This document shows, one piece after another, positions 9,205 to 18,373 of a stretch of 64,000 nt of DNA; position 1 is the stretch's first letter; the number at the start of each line of letters is the position of its first letter. Position numbers and translations under genes: made by a program. The notes under the pieces were generated by a model that was not told the DNA's origin, ran no database searches, and worked only from the letters and a program-made list of their open reading frames with translations. The stretch is from Flavobacterium sp. NRK1 (GTDB lineage Bacteria; Bacteroidota; Bacteroidia; Flavobacteriales; Flavobacteriaceae), in assembly GCF_024054175.1 (NCBI RefSeq), contig NZ_JAMXLA010000001.1, positions 3,160,652 to 3,224,651 of the forward strand, written 5' to 3'.

Positions 9205-9882
9205 ATGAAAATCACATTTTACGGTCATGCCAGCCTTGGCATAGAAGTGGGAGGCAAGCATATTATAGTAGATCCCTTTATTACTGCAAATGAACTTGCA
9301 AAGCATATCGACATTATGCAATTAAAGGCAGATTATATATTTATTACCCATGCTCATGGCGATCATATTCTTGATGTTGATGCTATTGCAAACAATACAG
9401 GGGCAGTAATTGTATCAAATGCTGAAATTACAAACTATTATGAGAAAAAAGGTTTCAAAGTCCATCCAATGAATCATGGTGGCAGCTGGAGTTTTGATTT
9501 TGGCAAAGTAAAATATGTAGTAGCCCATCATTCAAGTTCTTTCCCGGATGGCACTTATGGAGGAAATCAGGGAGGGTTTGTTATTGAAGGCGAACATAAA
9601 AACATTTATATTGCAGGAGATACTGCTGTTACCTTTGATATGAAACTTATACCAATGCGAACAAAGCTGGATCTGGCAATATTGCCAATAGGAAGTAATT
9701 TCACAATGGATGTTGAAGATGCCATAATAGCTTCTGATTTTCTGGATTGTGATAAAATTCTGGGATACCATTATGACACTTTCGGTTATATAAAAATTAA
9801 CCATGATGATGCCATAAAAAAATTCTTTAATAAAGGTAAAGACCTTATGTTACTTGAGGTAGGCGGTTCTTTAGAATTATAA
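9205..9882 (+). CDS. UPF0173 metal-dependent hydrolase
   Basis: A 225-residue metallo-beta-lactamase-fold protein of the UPF0173/YtkL type. Seen: the first metal motif THAHGDH (residues about 48-54), AHHSSSFPDG, the IAGDT motif, and the late histidine in ILGYHYDTFGYIKIN. It has no signal peptide, so it is cytosolic. The family's substrate is not established. It lies between menA and menC on the same strand with gaps of 33 and 41 bases. A role in quinone synthesis, for example thioester hydrolysis, is possible, but only the position suggests it. Confidence 0.88.
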   Translation: MKITFYGHASLGIEVGGKHIIVDPFITANELAKHIDIMQLKADYIFITHAHGDHILDVDAIANNTGAVIVSNAEITNYYEKKGFKVHPMNHGGSWSFDFGKVKYVVAHHSSSFPDGTYGGNQGGFVIEGEHKNIYIAGDTAVTFDMKLIPMRTKLDLAILPIGSNFTMDVEDAIIASDFLDCDKILGYHYDTFGYIKINHDDAIKKFFNKGKDLMLLEVGGSLEL

Positions 9883-9923
9883 TTTTCAATTATTCACGAT
9901 GTATATAGTGATTAATTTATTAC

Positions 9924-10958
9924 ATGAAAGCTACTTGTAAAAAATATATTCTCGATTTTAAACGTCCCAGCGGTACTTCGCGGGGGATACTCACTCAAAA
10001 AGAGACCTGGTTTATTATTCTTGAAGATGGATATAAGAAGGGGATAGGGGAGTGTGGGATATTACGTTCACTAAGTATTGATGACCGCCCTGAATATGAA
10101 GAAAAGCTAAAATGGATGTGTGAAAATATAAATTTGGGCGAAGAAGTACTTTGGAACGAATTGATAGAGTTTCCTTCAATTCAATTCGGGATAGAAATGG
10201 CTTTTCAGTCGCTTAGATCAGATTCACCATATTTGTTATTTCCATCTGCTTTTACAGAAGGAGAAGAACAAATACCAATAAACGGCTTGGTTTGGATGGG
10301 AGAGCAGGAATATATGAAGCAGCAAATTGAAGAAAAACTACAACAGGGTTTTAATTGTATTAAATTAAAAATCGGCGCTATAGATTTTCAAAAAGAGCTG
10401 GATCTTCTGGATTTTATAAGGCAACATTTTTCTTCTGAAGAAATAGAAATACGTGTTGATGCTAATGGAGCTTTTACTAAAGATAATGCTTTAGATAAGT
10501 TATTTCAATTATCTAAATATGAATTACATAGTATTGAGCAGCCTATTAAGCAAGGACAAATTAAAGTAATGGCAGACCTGTGTCAGACTACGCCTTTGCC
10601 AATTGCACTTGATGAAGAATTAATAGGTGTATTTGGTTATGAAAATAAAGATATTTTGCTCAAAGAAATTATGCCGCAATATATAATTTTAAAACCTAGC
10701 TTAATAGGGGGATACCATGGATGTAAAGAATGGATCGATATTGCTGAAAAATTAGGGATTAACTGGTGGATAACATCGGCACTTGAGAGTAATATTGGCC
10801 TAAATGCCATTGCTCAGTGGACTTTTTTACAGAATAATCCAATGCCGCAGGGCTTAGGTACGGGTGCATTATATACTAATAATTTTGAATCTCCACTGGA
10901 AGTTAAGCAAGGGCATTTAAATTATAATACCAATTTAGACTGGATAGTAAATATTTAA
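9924..10958 (+). CDS. menC: MenC, o-succinylbenzoate synthase
   Basis: Enolase-superfamily dehydratase that converts SHCHC to o-succinylbenzoate. It has 344 residues. Seen: the catalytic lysines K147 and K149 in CIKLKIG, metal ligands D179 (RVDANGAF), E205 (SIEQPI) and D230 (ALDEEL), and the second catalytic lysine K257 (ILKPSLIGG). The related dipeptide epimerases share this fold, but the neighbouring men genes and the RVDANGAF / LKPSLIGG context support OSB synthase. No menE follows; a terminator closes the gene instead. Confidence 0.93.
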   Translation: MKATCKKYILDFKRPSGTSRGILTQKETWFIILEDGYKKGIGECGILRSLSIDDRPEYEEKLKWMCENINLGEEVLWNELIEFPSIQFGIEMAFQSLRSDSPYLLFPSAFTEGEEQIPINGLVWMGEQEYMKQQIEEKLQQGFNCIKLKIGAIDFQKELDLLDFIRQHFSSEEIEIRVDANGAFTKDNALDKLFQLSKYELHSIEQPIKQGQIKVMADLCQTTPLPIALDEELIGVFGYENKDILLKEIMPQYIILKPSLIGGYHGCKEWIDIAEKLGINWWITSALESNIGLNAIAQWTFLQNNPMPQGLGTGALYTNNFESPLEVKQGHLNYNTNLDWIVNI

Positions 10959-10995
10959 ATAAGAAAGCCGCTAATTTTAGCGGCTTTCTTATTTT
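10959..10995. terminator. Bidirectional terminator after menC
   Basis: Long inverted repeat AAGAAAGCCGCTAA / TTAGCGGCTTTCTT with a short loop, ending in a T-run on both strands. It separates menC from the convergent acyl-CoA dehydrogenase gene, whose stop codon lies at its right edge. Confidence 0.8.
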
Positions 10996-13300
10996 ATGCT
11001 TCTCCTGATTTATTTGTAATAATTGCGGCGAGGCAGCTTTCAGGTATATTAAACGCATCTGTTAACGGAACTGCATCTTGTCGAATTTCCCAGCATAGCT
11101 GGCTAACCAGCTTGCGTATTGCTTTTGTTTTAACACCTTCCATATAACCTTGCTCTAAATACCAGGCTTTATGTTCTGCTATTTTATTTAAGGCAAATAA
11201 ATTATATAGCTTATCTAATACTTCTTTAACACCGGTATCATTAACTGTTGCAAGTTTAGCCTGAAATTGTTCTAAAAACACACGGTCAAGATAACTATCT
11301 GAAATTTGTATCATGTGAGGATGCATTACATTAGCAGCATCGAAAGTATCAAGGCCATCATCCACCAGTTTTTTAAACCTTCTTGCAGCAGAACTAACAA
11401 TTTCTTTTTCCCTGTATTGAAATGCATGCAAATGAAAATTTTTATCTTTCAAATGCTGTTCATCAGTATTTCTGGTTGCAAAAGGATTTTTTTCGGTTAT
11501 TGAGGTCTTAGCCTGGTTAAGCACATAATTAAAAATACTTGATACGTTCATTTCACCGAATTGTTTACGAAATTCTCCTAATCGGTTTTTGGCGGTAAGC
11601 TGCATTAATACAGTATTATCACCTTCAAAAGTTGTATAAATTTCAGTATCATTTTTTAGGTCATCAATACGATTTTCACTTAAATAACCTTTACCGCCAC
11701 ATGCTTCACGGCATTCCTGTAAAGTATCTCTGGTATTCCATGTAGAATATGACTTCATTCCTGCAGCCAATGCTTCTATTTCCTGCATCTGATCTTCAGT
11801 CCTGTTTACAAATCTTTTAGTAAGATATTGCAAACCAAAATGAATTGCATAGGCATTTGCTAAATAAGGCATAAGTCTGAGCTGATGCATTCTATAGTTA
11901 AGAATAGGCACTTCCATACCATCTTCAGGACCAAATTGTCTGCGTTTATCGCCATATTTTATAGCTATAGTAAGTCCGGTTTTAGCGGCAGCAAGTGCAG
12001 AACGGGGTATACCAATTCTTCCTCCAACTAATGTACCCAGCATCGTAAAAAATCTTCTGTTATCGCTGGGAATAGGGCTTTCAAATTCTCCGTTTTCATT
12101 TACCTGAGCAAATCGGTCAAGCATATTCTCATAAGGTATAACTACATTTTTAAATGTAATTATACCGTTATCTACTCCGTTCAGTCCCATTTTTGGACCA
12201 CAATCTCCTATAGTAACACCTTCCAATATATTCTTATTGCTATCTCTGATAGGAACAATGAAGGCATTAACACCGTAATCTTTATTATTAATAATCAGTT
12301 TAGCAAAAACAGTAACCATTTCGCCGTGGTTGGCTGTATTACCTATATATTCTTTACGGTCGTATTTTTCAGGCGTATTTATTATGAATGTTCTTTCATC
12401 ATGGTTATAAACAGCAGTGGTTTTTACTCCTTTTACGTTAGATCCATGATGGGTTTCAGTCATTGCAAAACCTCCGGGAAGCTTAAGTGAAGCAATATCT
12501 TTAAGATATTTTTTATAGTGTTTTTCAGTTCCTAAAGAAAGTATGCTCATACCCCAAAGTCCAAATTGCACACCAAATTTAATTACGAGGCTTAGATCAT
12601 GATAGCTCAGGGTTTCCATAATTGAAAAATATCCTTCTATATCACCTTTACCGCCATGTTCTTTTGGATATGCATAAGCTCCAAGTCCATGTTGGGCTAA
12701 TAATTTACTCCACTCATAAACTTTTTCACGATATTCCATCATATCAGCAGGAATATCCATTTTAAATTCAGGTGTACTTATTAGTGCTTTAATTTCATTT
12801 ATTACTTTAGCCTGATCTCCATCAAGTAAGTGAGTCATTAAATCAACATCAAAGCTTTGTTGTGTTTTGTATTTATGAGTAATAGTGTTTCTGTTAGGGT
12901 TAAATCCGGACAGGATCTCTTTACTCATAATACCCAGTTCAGATTCCATTTCAGCAAAAGGCCCGGCTAGTCTTTTTATATCCTCATCGGTTAGAGCTAA
13001 TCGCTCTTCATTTGCAATTAAAATACCTAATTCAGTAAGATTAGCAGGTTTAGGGTGTTTTTTGAATACATTATCGATTTTTTCCTGCCAATGAAATAAT
13101 TCAGAACGGCTAGGAGGGGAGGTATAGTCAATTTTAGTCTTTAAAAATTCTTTTTCCGCTTTTGTAAACCAATCCTGATTATTAATAAAATTGTTAATTG
13201 AATCAAATTCTCTTTTATTCAAAAAATCATCCTGCCAGGCCAAATAAAATATTGGTATTAATATGCTGAGTTTTGGATTATTGTTAAAAGTAATGTCCAT
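10994..13300 (-). CDS. Large acyl-CoA dehydrogenase (oxidase-like)
   Basis: A 768-residue acyl-CoA dehydrogenase-family flavoprotein of the long type common in Bacteroidetes, larger than classical 380-residue enzymes and nearer acyl-CoA oxidases in layout. Domain order: an all-alpha N-terminal extension (1-170), an ACAD N-terminal domain (about 175-290), the middle beta domain with the FAMTETHHGSNVKG substrate/FAD motif (about 290-400), a C-terminal helical domain ending in the FAD-contacting CREACGGKGYLSENRI motif (about 530-545), and a further 200-residue C-terminal extension. The ATG at 13300 is preferred; the upstream start adds 11 residues without support. It probably acts in fatty-acid beta-oxidation. 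Confidence 0.88.
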   Translation of the reverse strand: MDITFNNNPKLSILIPIFYLAWQDDFLNKREFDSINNFINNQDWFTKAEKEFLKTKIDYTSPPSRSELFHWQEKIDNVFKKHPKPANLTELGILIANEERLALTDEDIKRLAGPFAEMESELGIMSKEILSGFNPNRNTITHKYKTQQSFDVDLMTHLLDGDQAKVINEIKALISTPEFKMDIPADMMEYREKVYEWSKLLAQHGLGAYAYPKEHGGKGDIEGYFSIMETLSYHDLSLVIKFGVQFGLWGMSILSLGTEKHYKKYLKDIASLKLPGGFAMTETHHGSNVKGVKTTAVYNHDERTFIINTPEKYDRKEYIGNTANHGEMVTVFAKLIINNKDYGVNAFIVPIRDSNKNILEGVTIGDCGPKMGLNGVDNGIITFKNVVIPYENMLDRFAQVNENGEFESPIPSDNRRFFTMLGTLVGGRIGIPRSALAAAKTGLTIAIKYGDKRRQFGPEDGMEVPILNYRMHQLRLMPYLANAYAIHFGLQYLTKRFVNRTEDQMQEIEALAAGMKSYSTWNTRDTLQECREACGGKGYLSENRIDDLKNDTEIYTTFEGDNTVLMQLTAKNRLGEFRKQFGEMNVSSIFNYVLNQAKTSITEKNPFATRNTDEQHLKDKNFHLHAFQYREKEIVSSAARRFKKLVDDGLDTFDAANVMHPHMIQISDSYLDRVFLEQFQAKLATVNDTGVKEVLDKLYNLFALNKIAEHKAWYLEQGYMEGVKTKAIRKLVSQLCWEIRQDAVPLTDAFNIPESCLAAIITNKSGEA

Positions 13301-13405
13301 ATATAAGGGTTTTAGAACCTTAAAAATATGCAATTACTTACAATAGCCATTAAAAATATTGTTAAACTAAAATCGAATCTTACACCATAATTGTTATTTA
13401 AACTA

Positions 13406-13984
13406 TTATAACAGATTATTTATTTTAGCATATTGTAAGAGCATAATAGTTTTAGCATCTTTAATTTCTCCGGTTTCTATCATTTTCATAGCTTCAGGAA
13501 ACATTAACTCAATCACTTCAATATTTTCCTGCTCTTTATCTAAACCGCCACCGGTACTGGTTTTCATATTTTCAGTATAAGCTGCTACAAAAAAATAAAG
13601 TATTTCAGTAACAGAACCAGGTGACATATAAACCTCCATTATTTTACGAACTTCAGAAAGTGTATAGCCTGTTTCTTCTTCAGTTTCTTTACGAATACAT
13701 GCTTCCTGATCATTTTCATCAAGCATCCCGGCACAGGCTTCAATCATAATTCCATCAGAGTTTCCATTAAGCCAGGTAGGTAAACGAAATTGCTTAGTAA
13801 GAATTACGGTTTGCTTTTCCTGGTTATATAACAAAATTACCGCTCCATTACCTCTGTCATAAACTTCACGTTCCTGAACCTGTACAGAATTTTCATCTAA
13901 TTTATACTTATATTTTACTTTAGTAAGTTTTCCCCAATTATCAGATAATAAGGTAGTTGATTCTATTTTTATTTTCTCGGGCAT
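13406..13984 (-). CDS. nudK: NudK-type Nudix hydrolase (GDP-mannose pyrophosphatase)
   Basis: A 192-residue ADP-ribose/GDP-mannose pyrophosphatase-like Nudix protein. The Nudix box GMLDENDQEACIRKETEEET is one residue shorter than the canonical 23-residue box, and its CIRKE..EETGY form resembles E. coli NudK as I recall it. The N-terminal domain-swap region and the MSPGSVTEILYFFVA segment also fit the GDP-mannose/ADP-sugar subgroup. It hydrolyses nucleotide sugars to a sugar phosphate and a nucleoside monophosphate. It is a single gene, codirectional with the acyl-CoA dehydrogenase but separated by about 100 AT-rich bases. Confidence 0.85.
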   Translation of the reverse strand: MPEKIKIESTTLLSDNWGKLTKVKYKYKLDENSVQVQEREVYDRGNGAVILLYNQEKQTVILTKQFRLPTWLNGNSDGIMIEACAGMLDENDQEACIRKETEEETGYTLSEVRKIMEVYMSPGSVTEILYFFVAAYTENMKTSTGGGLDKEQENIEVIELMFPEAMKMIETGEIKDAKTIMLLQYAKINNLL

Positions 13985-14153
13985 ATAGATATTTAATTAT
14001 GATATTAAAACGCAAACTAAGCTATGAAAGTACGAAAATAATGCAATTATTTTGAGTAATATTATGTAAAATAATATTGAAAGTGAACTTTTTATAGGGA
14101 TGAATTATTAAAACTCTTTATATTTACATTTATTAATCTGATAAAAAATTAAA

Positions 14154-14567
14154 ATGAAAAAACTACTTATTTGCTTTATGCTGGTGTCTGCTTTTACAAT
14201 GAATGCGCAAGATAAATCTGTACCGTTGTCTATAAAGAATTTTGAATTATATTCGATTTTAAAAAAATCTAATTCATTTAAAGACTTTCCTGATTTGCCT
14301 GAAAATGTTACAGAACATTATGTGGGAAGCCAACTAGAATATACAAGTGCAGAAACGGATAAATTCACTTTAATGATAATGCCTGATGGTGAGTTTAGAT
14401 TTATAATAAAAAAACCGGCGACAACATTTGTTGAGCAAACTTATTATATACGATTTCCTAACAAAACTGTATTTGGGTATGCAATGAATAAAAGAAAAGA
14501 TGGAGTTTACCAGGTTACTGTATATCAGGCAGACAAATTCGTTTATACAGGTGAAGTTAAAAAATAG
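14154..14567 (+). CDS. Secreted hypothetical protein
   Basis: A 137-residue protein with a clear Sec signal peptide (MKKLLICFMLVSAFTMNAQ, cleavage after Ala-Gln is typical of Flavobacteria). The mature part is about 118 residues with strand-like patterning (YYIRFPNKTVFGYAMNKRK, YQVTVYQADKFVYTGEVKK) and no cysteines, so probably a small beta-rich periplasmic protein. I do not recognise the family. It stands alone between divergent and convergent neighbours and is closed by its own terminator. Confidence 0.75.
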   Translation: MKKLLICFMLVSAFTMNAQDKSVPLSIKNFELYSILKKSNSFKDFPDLPENVTEHYVGSQLEYTSAETDKFTLMIMPDGEFRFIIKKPATTFVEQTYYIRFPNKTVFGYAMNKRKDGVYQVTVYQADKFVYTGEVKK

Positions 14568-14586
14568 ACTTAAATATCAAATAATT

Positions 14587-14610
14587 AGCGGGTTTTATCC
14601 CGCTTTTATT
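14587..14610 (+). terminator. Rho-independent terminator
   Basis: AGCGGG-TTTTAT-CCCGCT hairpin followed by a T-run, 20 bases after the stop at 14567. Confidence 0.75.
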
Positions 14611-14693
14611 TGAATGATATTTGAACTATAATTTATATTATGTAAAATAATAAATAGTTAAGTTAACCAATATTATAAAGTCTATATAAAATA

Positions 14694-14730
14694 AAAACAC
14701 ACTGCCCTTTTAAAGCAATGTGTTTTAAAT
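14694..14730 (-). terminator. Terminator for the DUF2911 gene
   Basis: Inverted repeat AAACACA..TGC / GCA.TGTGTTT with a short loop, followed on the minus strand by a T-rich tract, just downstream of the stop at 14747. Confidence 0.6.
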
Positions 14731-14746
14731 TCTAAAAAATAAAGAT

Positions 14747-15253
14747 TTATTTAACTGAAACCGGTATATCTAAATTTTCCCAGCTTAACGTAACATTATT
14801 TTTCCCAACTGTATAAACAAGGCTCTCGTTCATCTTTTCAGATTTTTTTGTTTTTACATTAACTCTTAAAAAATCTTTCTTGTCATCATAATTAAAAACA
14901 CTCATTTTAGGATCACTTCCAAAAATTACCGTTGCATTTCCTTTTTCAGGTATAATGTAAAGCGCATATTTACCGGCCGGTAATTCTTTGCCTTCAACCT
15001 TAATAGCTTTATCAGTTTCAAAGGTTGTTGGTGCATTTGCGCCTGCCCTCCAAATCTTTCCATAAGGAACAAGTTCTCCCCATATGCCTCTTCCTTTTAC
15101 AAAAGGGCTGCTATAGTTTATTGTAATATTTGCACCATTTATGGTTCCCTTTGCTGTTGCTGGTGGGCTTGCAGGTTTTTTATCCTGTGCAATTGTTACA
15201 CTTGTAAATAATAACGCTATAAGCAGCGTTGCAATTTTTGTAGTAAATTTCAT
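14747..15253 (-). CDS. DUF2911 periplasmic protein
   Basis: A 168-residue DUF2911 protein. It has an N-terminal signal peptide (about residues 1-22, ending TIAQ) and the characteristic domain core: INYSSPFVKGRGIWGELVPYG, WRAGANAPTTFETDKAI, LPAGKYALYIIPEKG and ATVIFGSDP. These proteins are common and often multicopy in Bacteroidetes; no biochemical function is established. It is monocistronic, with a terminator downstream and about 150 AT-rich bases separating it from the divergent DUF294 gene. Confidence 0.88.
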   Translation of the reverse strand: MKFTTKIATLLIALLFTSVTIAQDKKPASPPATAKGTINGANITINYSSPFVKGRGIWGELVPYGKIWRAGANAPTTFETDKAIKVEGKELPAGKYALYIIPEKGNATVIFGSDPKMSVFNYDDKKDFLRVNVKTKKSEKMNESLVYTVGKNNVTLSWENLDIPVSVK

Positions 15254-15400
15254 TGTAATAATTTATTTAATTTTGATGTCGTAAATTTATATAAGAAAAT
15301 GATTCTAATTAAATTTTAACAAACCTTTAGGTTTTTGCAGTCAACATTTCACTTTTTTTAATACTCAAAAAACATTACTTTTAAGTTCCATTTTAACTAT

Positions 15401-17320
15401 ATGAAAAACATTGTAGCTCAAAGTATTGTAGATTTTTTAAAGCACTTCCCTCCTTTCCAGACACTGGATATTTCTGATTTATTAAATATAGCAGAACAAT
15501 CAAAAATTTTATACCTCGATAAAAACCAGTTATTGTTCAAAGGAGGAAGCACAACTCATGAAGATTTCTATGTAGTAAAAAGTGGAACTATCGGGCTGTC
15601 AATTACATCTGATGCAGAGGAAACTTTAATTGACAAATGTGATGAAGGTGATATACTTGGGTTAAGACCTTTTTTTGCCAAAGATGATTATTTAATGACT
15701 GCAAAGGCAAGAGAAGAATCAATAATCTATGCTATACCTATTGCTGTTTTCAAACCTTATATATTTCAAAAACAGGCTGTCCTTGATTTTCTGCTTCAGA
15801 GTTTTGCTTCCCAAACAAGAAATCCATTTGATAAAGAACGTCAGGGAATATTGATATCTCAAAATATTCTTTTTAATGAGCAGGTGGCAGATATACAGTA
15901 TTATCAGCCAATAAAATATACTAAAAATCCTATTACTGCAAATCCTGATGATATACTAAAATTTATTGCCAAAACCATGGCTAATAGTTCTATAGGGAGT
16001 GTGATAATACAGGAAAATAAATTACCTATAGGAATTATTACAGACAGAGACCTGCGCGTTAAAGTTGCTACAGGACAATATCCTTTAGATATAGATGCCC
16101 GTACGATAATGACAAGTCCTGTAATTACCGTACCTGAAAACATATCTGTTGCAGAAGCACAAATGGTTATGCTTAAGCACGGTGTAGGGCATCTTTGTGT
16201 GACACAGGATGGAAGTAATAAATCTATAATAAGCGGCATTATAAGTGAGCATGACGTTATTGCTGCGCAATCTAATACGCCGGGAATACTTTTAAAACAG
16301 ACCAGAAGAGCTGGAAGTGCAAAAGAACTTAAATATGTAAGAGAGAAATTATCCGATCTTATTCAAAATTCTATAGATACCAATATTCCTGTATCTCATA
16401 TATCTAATATAGTTGCAGAAATTAATATTGAACTTACCAGAAGAGCTATAGAGCTTTCTGTCGAAAAAATCGGAATACCTCCCCCTGTGCGTTTTACATG
16501 GGTTAATATAGGCAGCCAGGGGCGCAAAGAGCAGTTACTTAAAACAGATCAGAATAATGCACTTATTTTTGAAGATGTTGAACCTGAGCAATATGAAGAC
16601 ATAAAGTCTTATTTTATGGAATTAGCTGAAATGGTAAATGAATTTCTTGAAAAAGTGGGTTATGAACCCTCTCCTGCCGGACTTTTAGCAAGCAACTCTT
16701 TATGGTGTAAATCTCTATCAGGATGGATCAAACAATATAATACATGGATAAATACACCTGCTGAAAAAGGGGTTGAACTTAGTACAACTTTTTTTGATTT
16801 TGATTTTATATATGGCGCACCTGAAATAGAAGATACTTTAGTTTTAAGTATTAGAAATAACATGGATCATAATAAAAAATTCTTCGGATATATGGCTGCC
16901 GACACTCTTAGAAATCCACAGCCTTTAGGGTTTTTCAGAAATTTTGTTTTAGAAAGTGAAGGTGAACATAAGGATAGCTTTGATATAAAAAGCAGGGCTT
17001 TAGAGCCCTATATAGATGCTGCTAGAGTACTGGCATTAAGCCATAATTTATTTGAAATAACAAATACATATCATCGCTTTAAAAAACTTGCAGAGCTTGA
17101 GCCTAAAAACACGGAGTTATATGAAGATTGTGCCGAAGCATTTAATACTTTAATGCGTTTTAGAACAGAAGAAGGATTAATAAATGATTCTGACGGGAGA
17201 TATATCAATCTAAATGATCTGTCAAAATCCGATAAAGTAAAACTTAAAAATTGTTTTGAACCTTTAAACGATTTACATGATATAGTAAAAAATCGTTTTC
17301 CAATAACATATATTAACTAA
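15401..17320 (+). CDS. DUF294 protein with cyclic-nucleotide-binding and CBS domains
   Basis: A 639-residue cytosolic regulatory protein. Domain order: a cNMP-binding cupin (about 10-140, KNQLLFKGGSTTHEDFYVVKSG), two CBS repeats (about 170-295, GIITDRDLRVKVATG and ISGIISEHDVIAAQ), the DUF294 putative nucleotidyltransferase domain (about 320-455, WVNIGSQGRKEQLLKTDQNNA, the GS...E/D signature), and a C-terminal DUF294 substrate-binding-like helical domain (about 490-635, including KSRALEPYIDAARVLAL). The layout resembles uridylyltransferase-like signalling proteins that sense adenine nucleotides or cAMP. The exonuclease gene begins one base after its stop, indicating a tight operon. Confidence 0.9.
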   Translation: MKNIVAQSIVDFLKHFPPFQTLDISDLLNIAEQSKILYLDKNQLLFKGGSTTHEDFYVVKSGTIGLSITSDAEETLIDKCDEGDILGLRPFFAKDDYLMTAKAREESIIYAIPIAVFKPYIFQKQAVLDFLLQSFASQTRNPFDKERQGILISQNILFNEQVADIQYYQPIKYTKNPITANPDDILKFIAKTMANSSIGSVIIQENKLPIGIITDRDLRVKVATGQYPLDIDARTIMTSPVITVPENISVAEAQMVMLKHGVGHLCVTQDGSNKSIISGIISEHDVIAAQSNTPGILLKQTRRAGSAKELKYVREKLSDLIQNSIDTNIPVSHISNIVAEINIELTRRAIELSVEKIGIPPPVRFTWVNIGSQGRKEQLLKTDQNNALIFEDVEPEQYEDIKSYFMELAEMVNEFLEKVGYEPSPAGLLASNSLWCKSLSGWIKQYNTWINTPAEKGVELSTTFFDFDFIYGAPEIEDTLVLSIRNNMDHNKKFFGYMAADTLRNPQPLGFFRNFVLESEGEHKDSFDIKSRALEPYIDAARVLALSHNLFEITNTYHRFKKLAELEPKNTELYEDCAEAFNTLMRFRTEEGLINDSDGRYINLNDLSKSDKVKLKNCFEPLNDLHDIVKNRFPITYIN

Positions 17321-17321
17321 A

Positions 17322-17930
17322 ATGGCATTTGACTGGTTAACAGGAAATACTCTTCCTCAATTTTGGAAAAATTACGTTTTATTATTCGATGATGATAATG
17401 AAACTAAATTAAAACGCTATGTTATTTTTGATATTGAAACCAGCGGACAGGACTGGAAAGAAGACGTTATTTTATCTATTGGAGCAATTAGTGTTACTAA
17501 AAATGCAATTGATGTAGGTGATTATTTAGAACTCAATCTATTACAGGAAAGTACTACCCTGCAGCCAGGTACAAAAACAGGAATTATTAAAAACACCGTA
17601 GAAAAAGTTGTTGAAGCAGAAGCTATAATACAATTTCTTAATTTTATTAAAGATTCCGTTTTGGTTGGCCATAATATTAATCCCGATATAGAAATGTTAA
17701 ACCAGGCACTAAAGCGGCTTGACTTAGGAAGGTTAAAGAACAGATTTATGGATACAAATGTATTGTATCAGAAATGGAAAGATTTACCAGATGATTCACT
17801 GTTTTCACTCGATGAAATATGTGATGCGCTTAAAATTAAAAAAAATGAAAGGCATACAGCAGCCGGTAATGCTTACATTACATCTTTTATTTTTTTAAAA
17901 CTTAAAAGCAAACTTGGCATTCAGGATTAA
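17322..17930 (+). CDS. DEDDh-type exonuclease-like protein with substituted aspartate
   Basis: A 202-residue protein of the DnaQ/PolC epsilon exonuclease family. Seen: Exo I D37-I-E39 (VIFDIETSG), Exo II around D122 (GHNINPDIEML) and Exo III H178. The H-x4-D motif reads HTAAGN, so the last metal-binding aspartate is Asn183. This could lower or abolish catalysis. It starts one base after the DUF294 gene; that pairing suggests a shared process, perhaps nucleotide signalling or RNA/DNA trimming. Its stop overlaps the convergent DinB-like gene by 4 bases. Confidence 0.85.
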   Translation: MAFDWLTGNTLPQFWKNYVLLFDDDNETKLKRYVIFDIETSGQDWKEDVILSIGAISVTKNAIDVGDYLELNLLQESTTLQPGTKTGIIKNTVEKVVEAEAIIQFLNFIKDSVLVGHNINPDIEMLNQALKRLDLGRLKNRFMDTNVLYQKWKDLPDDSLFSLDEICDALKIKKNERHTAAGNAYITSFIFLKLKSKLGIQD

Positions 17931-18373
17931 ATTTCTCTTTTGTAAAAAATATAATCTGTCACTAAAGGAGTTATCTCGTTTATTTTACAATCAGTTGCAA
18001 TCTGACCTCTATGATAGGTAGAATGATTGACTATATGAAATAATATGTCACGTATAGTATTAATAAAATGTATTCCTTTACTGTTTTTATAGTTTATAAT
18101 AGTATTAAAATCTGAAGTCTCTATAATAGAAAGAGAATTTATATAATTTAAACGGTTGATTTCTTTCAAATTATTCAAATCTCTTATATCCCATACTCCT
18201 ACTTCTGCATATTCTTTGGTAATGCGTGAATTCCATATCTCATGAGCATTCAGAGTATGATTAATGAGGCGTATAGATTTTTCCGGAGGAAAATTTACAG
18301 ACATTAAAGAATCGATAACCTTATCGTTGTGTATATGAGTATATTCAATAAGTTCTTTAAAAAAGTCTTCCAT
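17927..18373 (-). CDS. DinB-like four-helix protein
   Basis: A 148-residue DinB/YfiT-superfamily protein: an all-helical bundle with the expected spaced histidines, one in LINHTLNAHEIW near residues 38-45 and two in HIVNHSTYHRGQI near 113-122, which usually bind a metal ion. Some relatives are thiol (bacillithiol or mycothiol) S-transferases; the substrate is unknown here. Its ATG overlaps by one base the TAA of the upstream secreted-protein gene, so the two are translationally coupled. Confidence 0.82.
   Translation of the reverse strand: MEDFFKELIEYTHIHNDKVIDSLMSVNFPPEKSIRLINHTLNAHEIWNSRITKEYAEVGVWDIRDLNNLKEINRLNYINSLSIIETSDFNTIINYKNSKGIHFINTIRDILFHIVNHSTYHRGQIATDCKINEITPLVTDYIFYKREI

Noticed and set aside
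9205..9882. UPF0173 hydrolase as the missing DHNA-CoA thioesterase
   Set aside because: Only its position between menA and menC supports this; known DHNA-CoA thioesterases are hot-dog proteins, so the assignment was not made.
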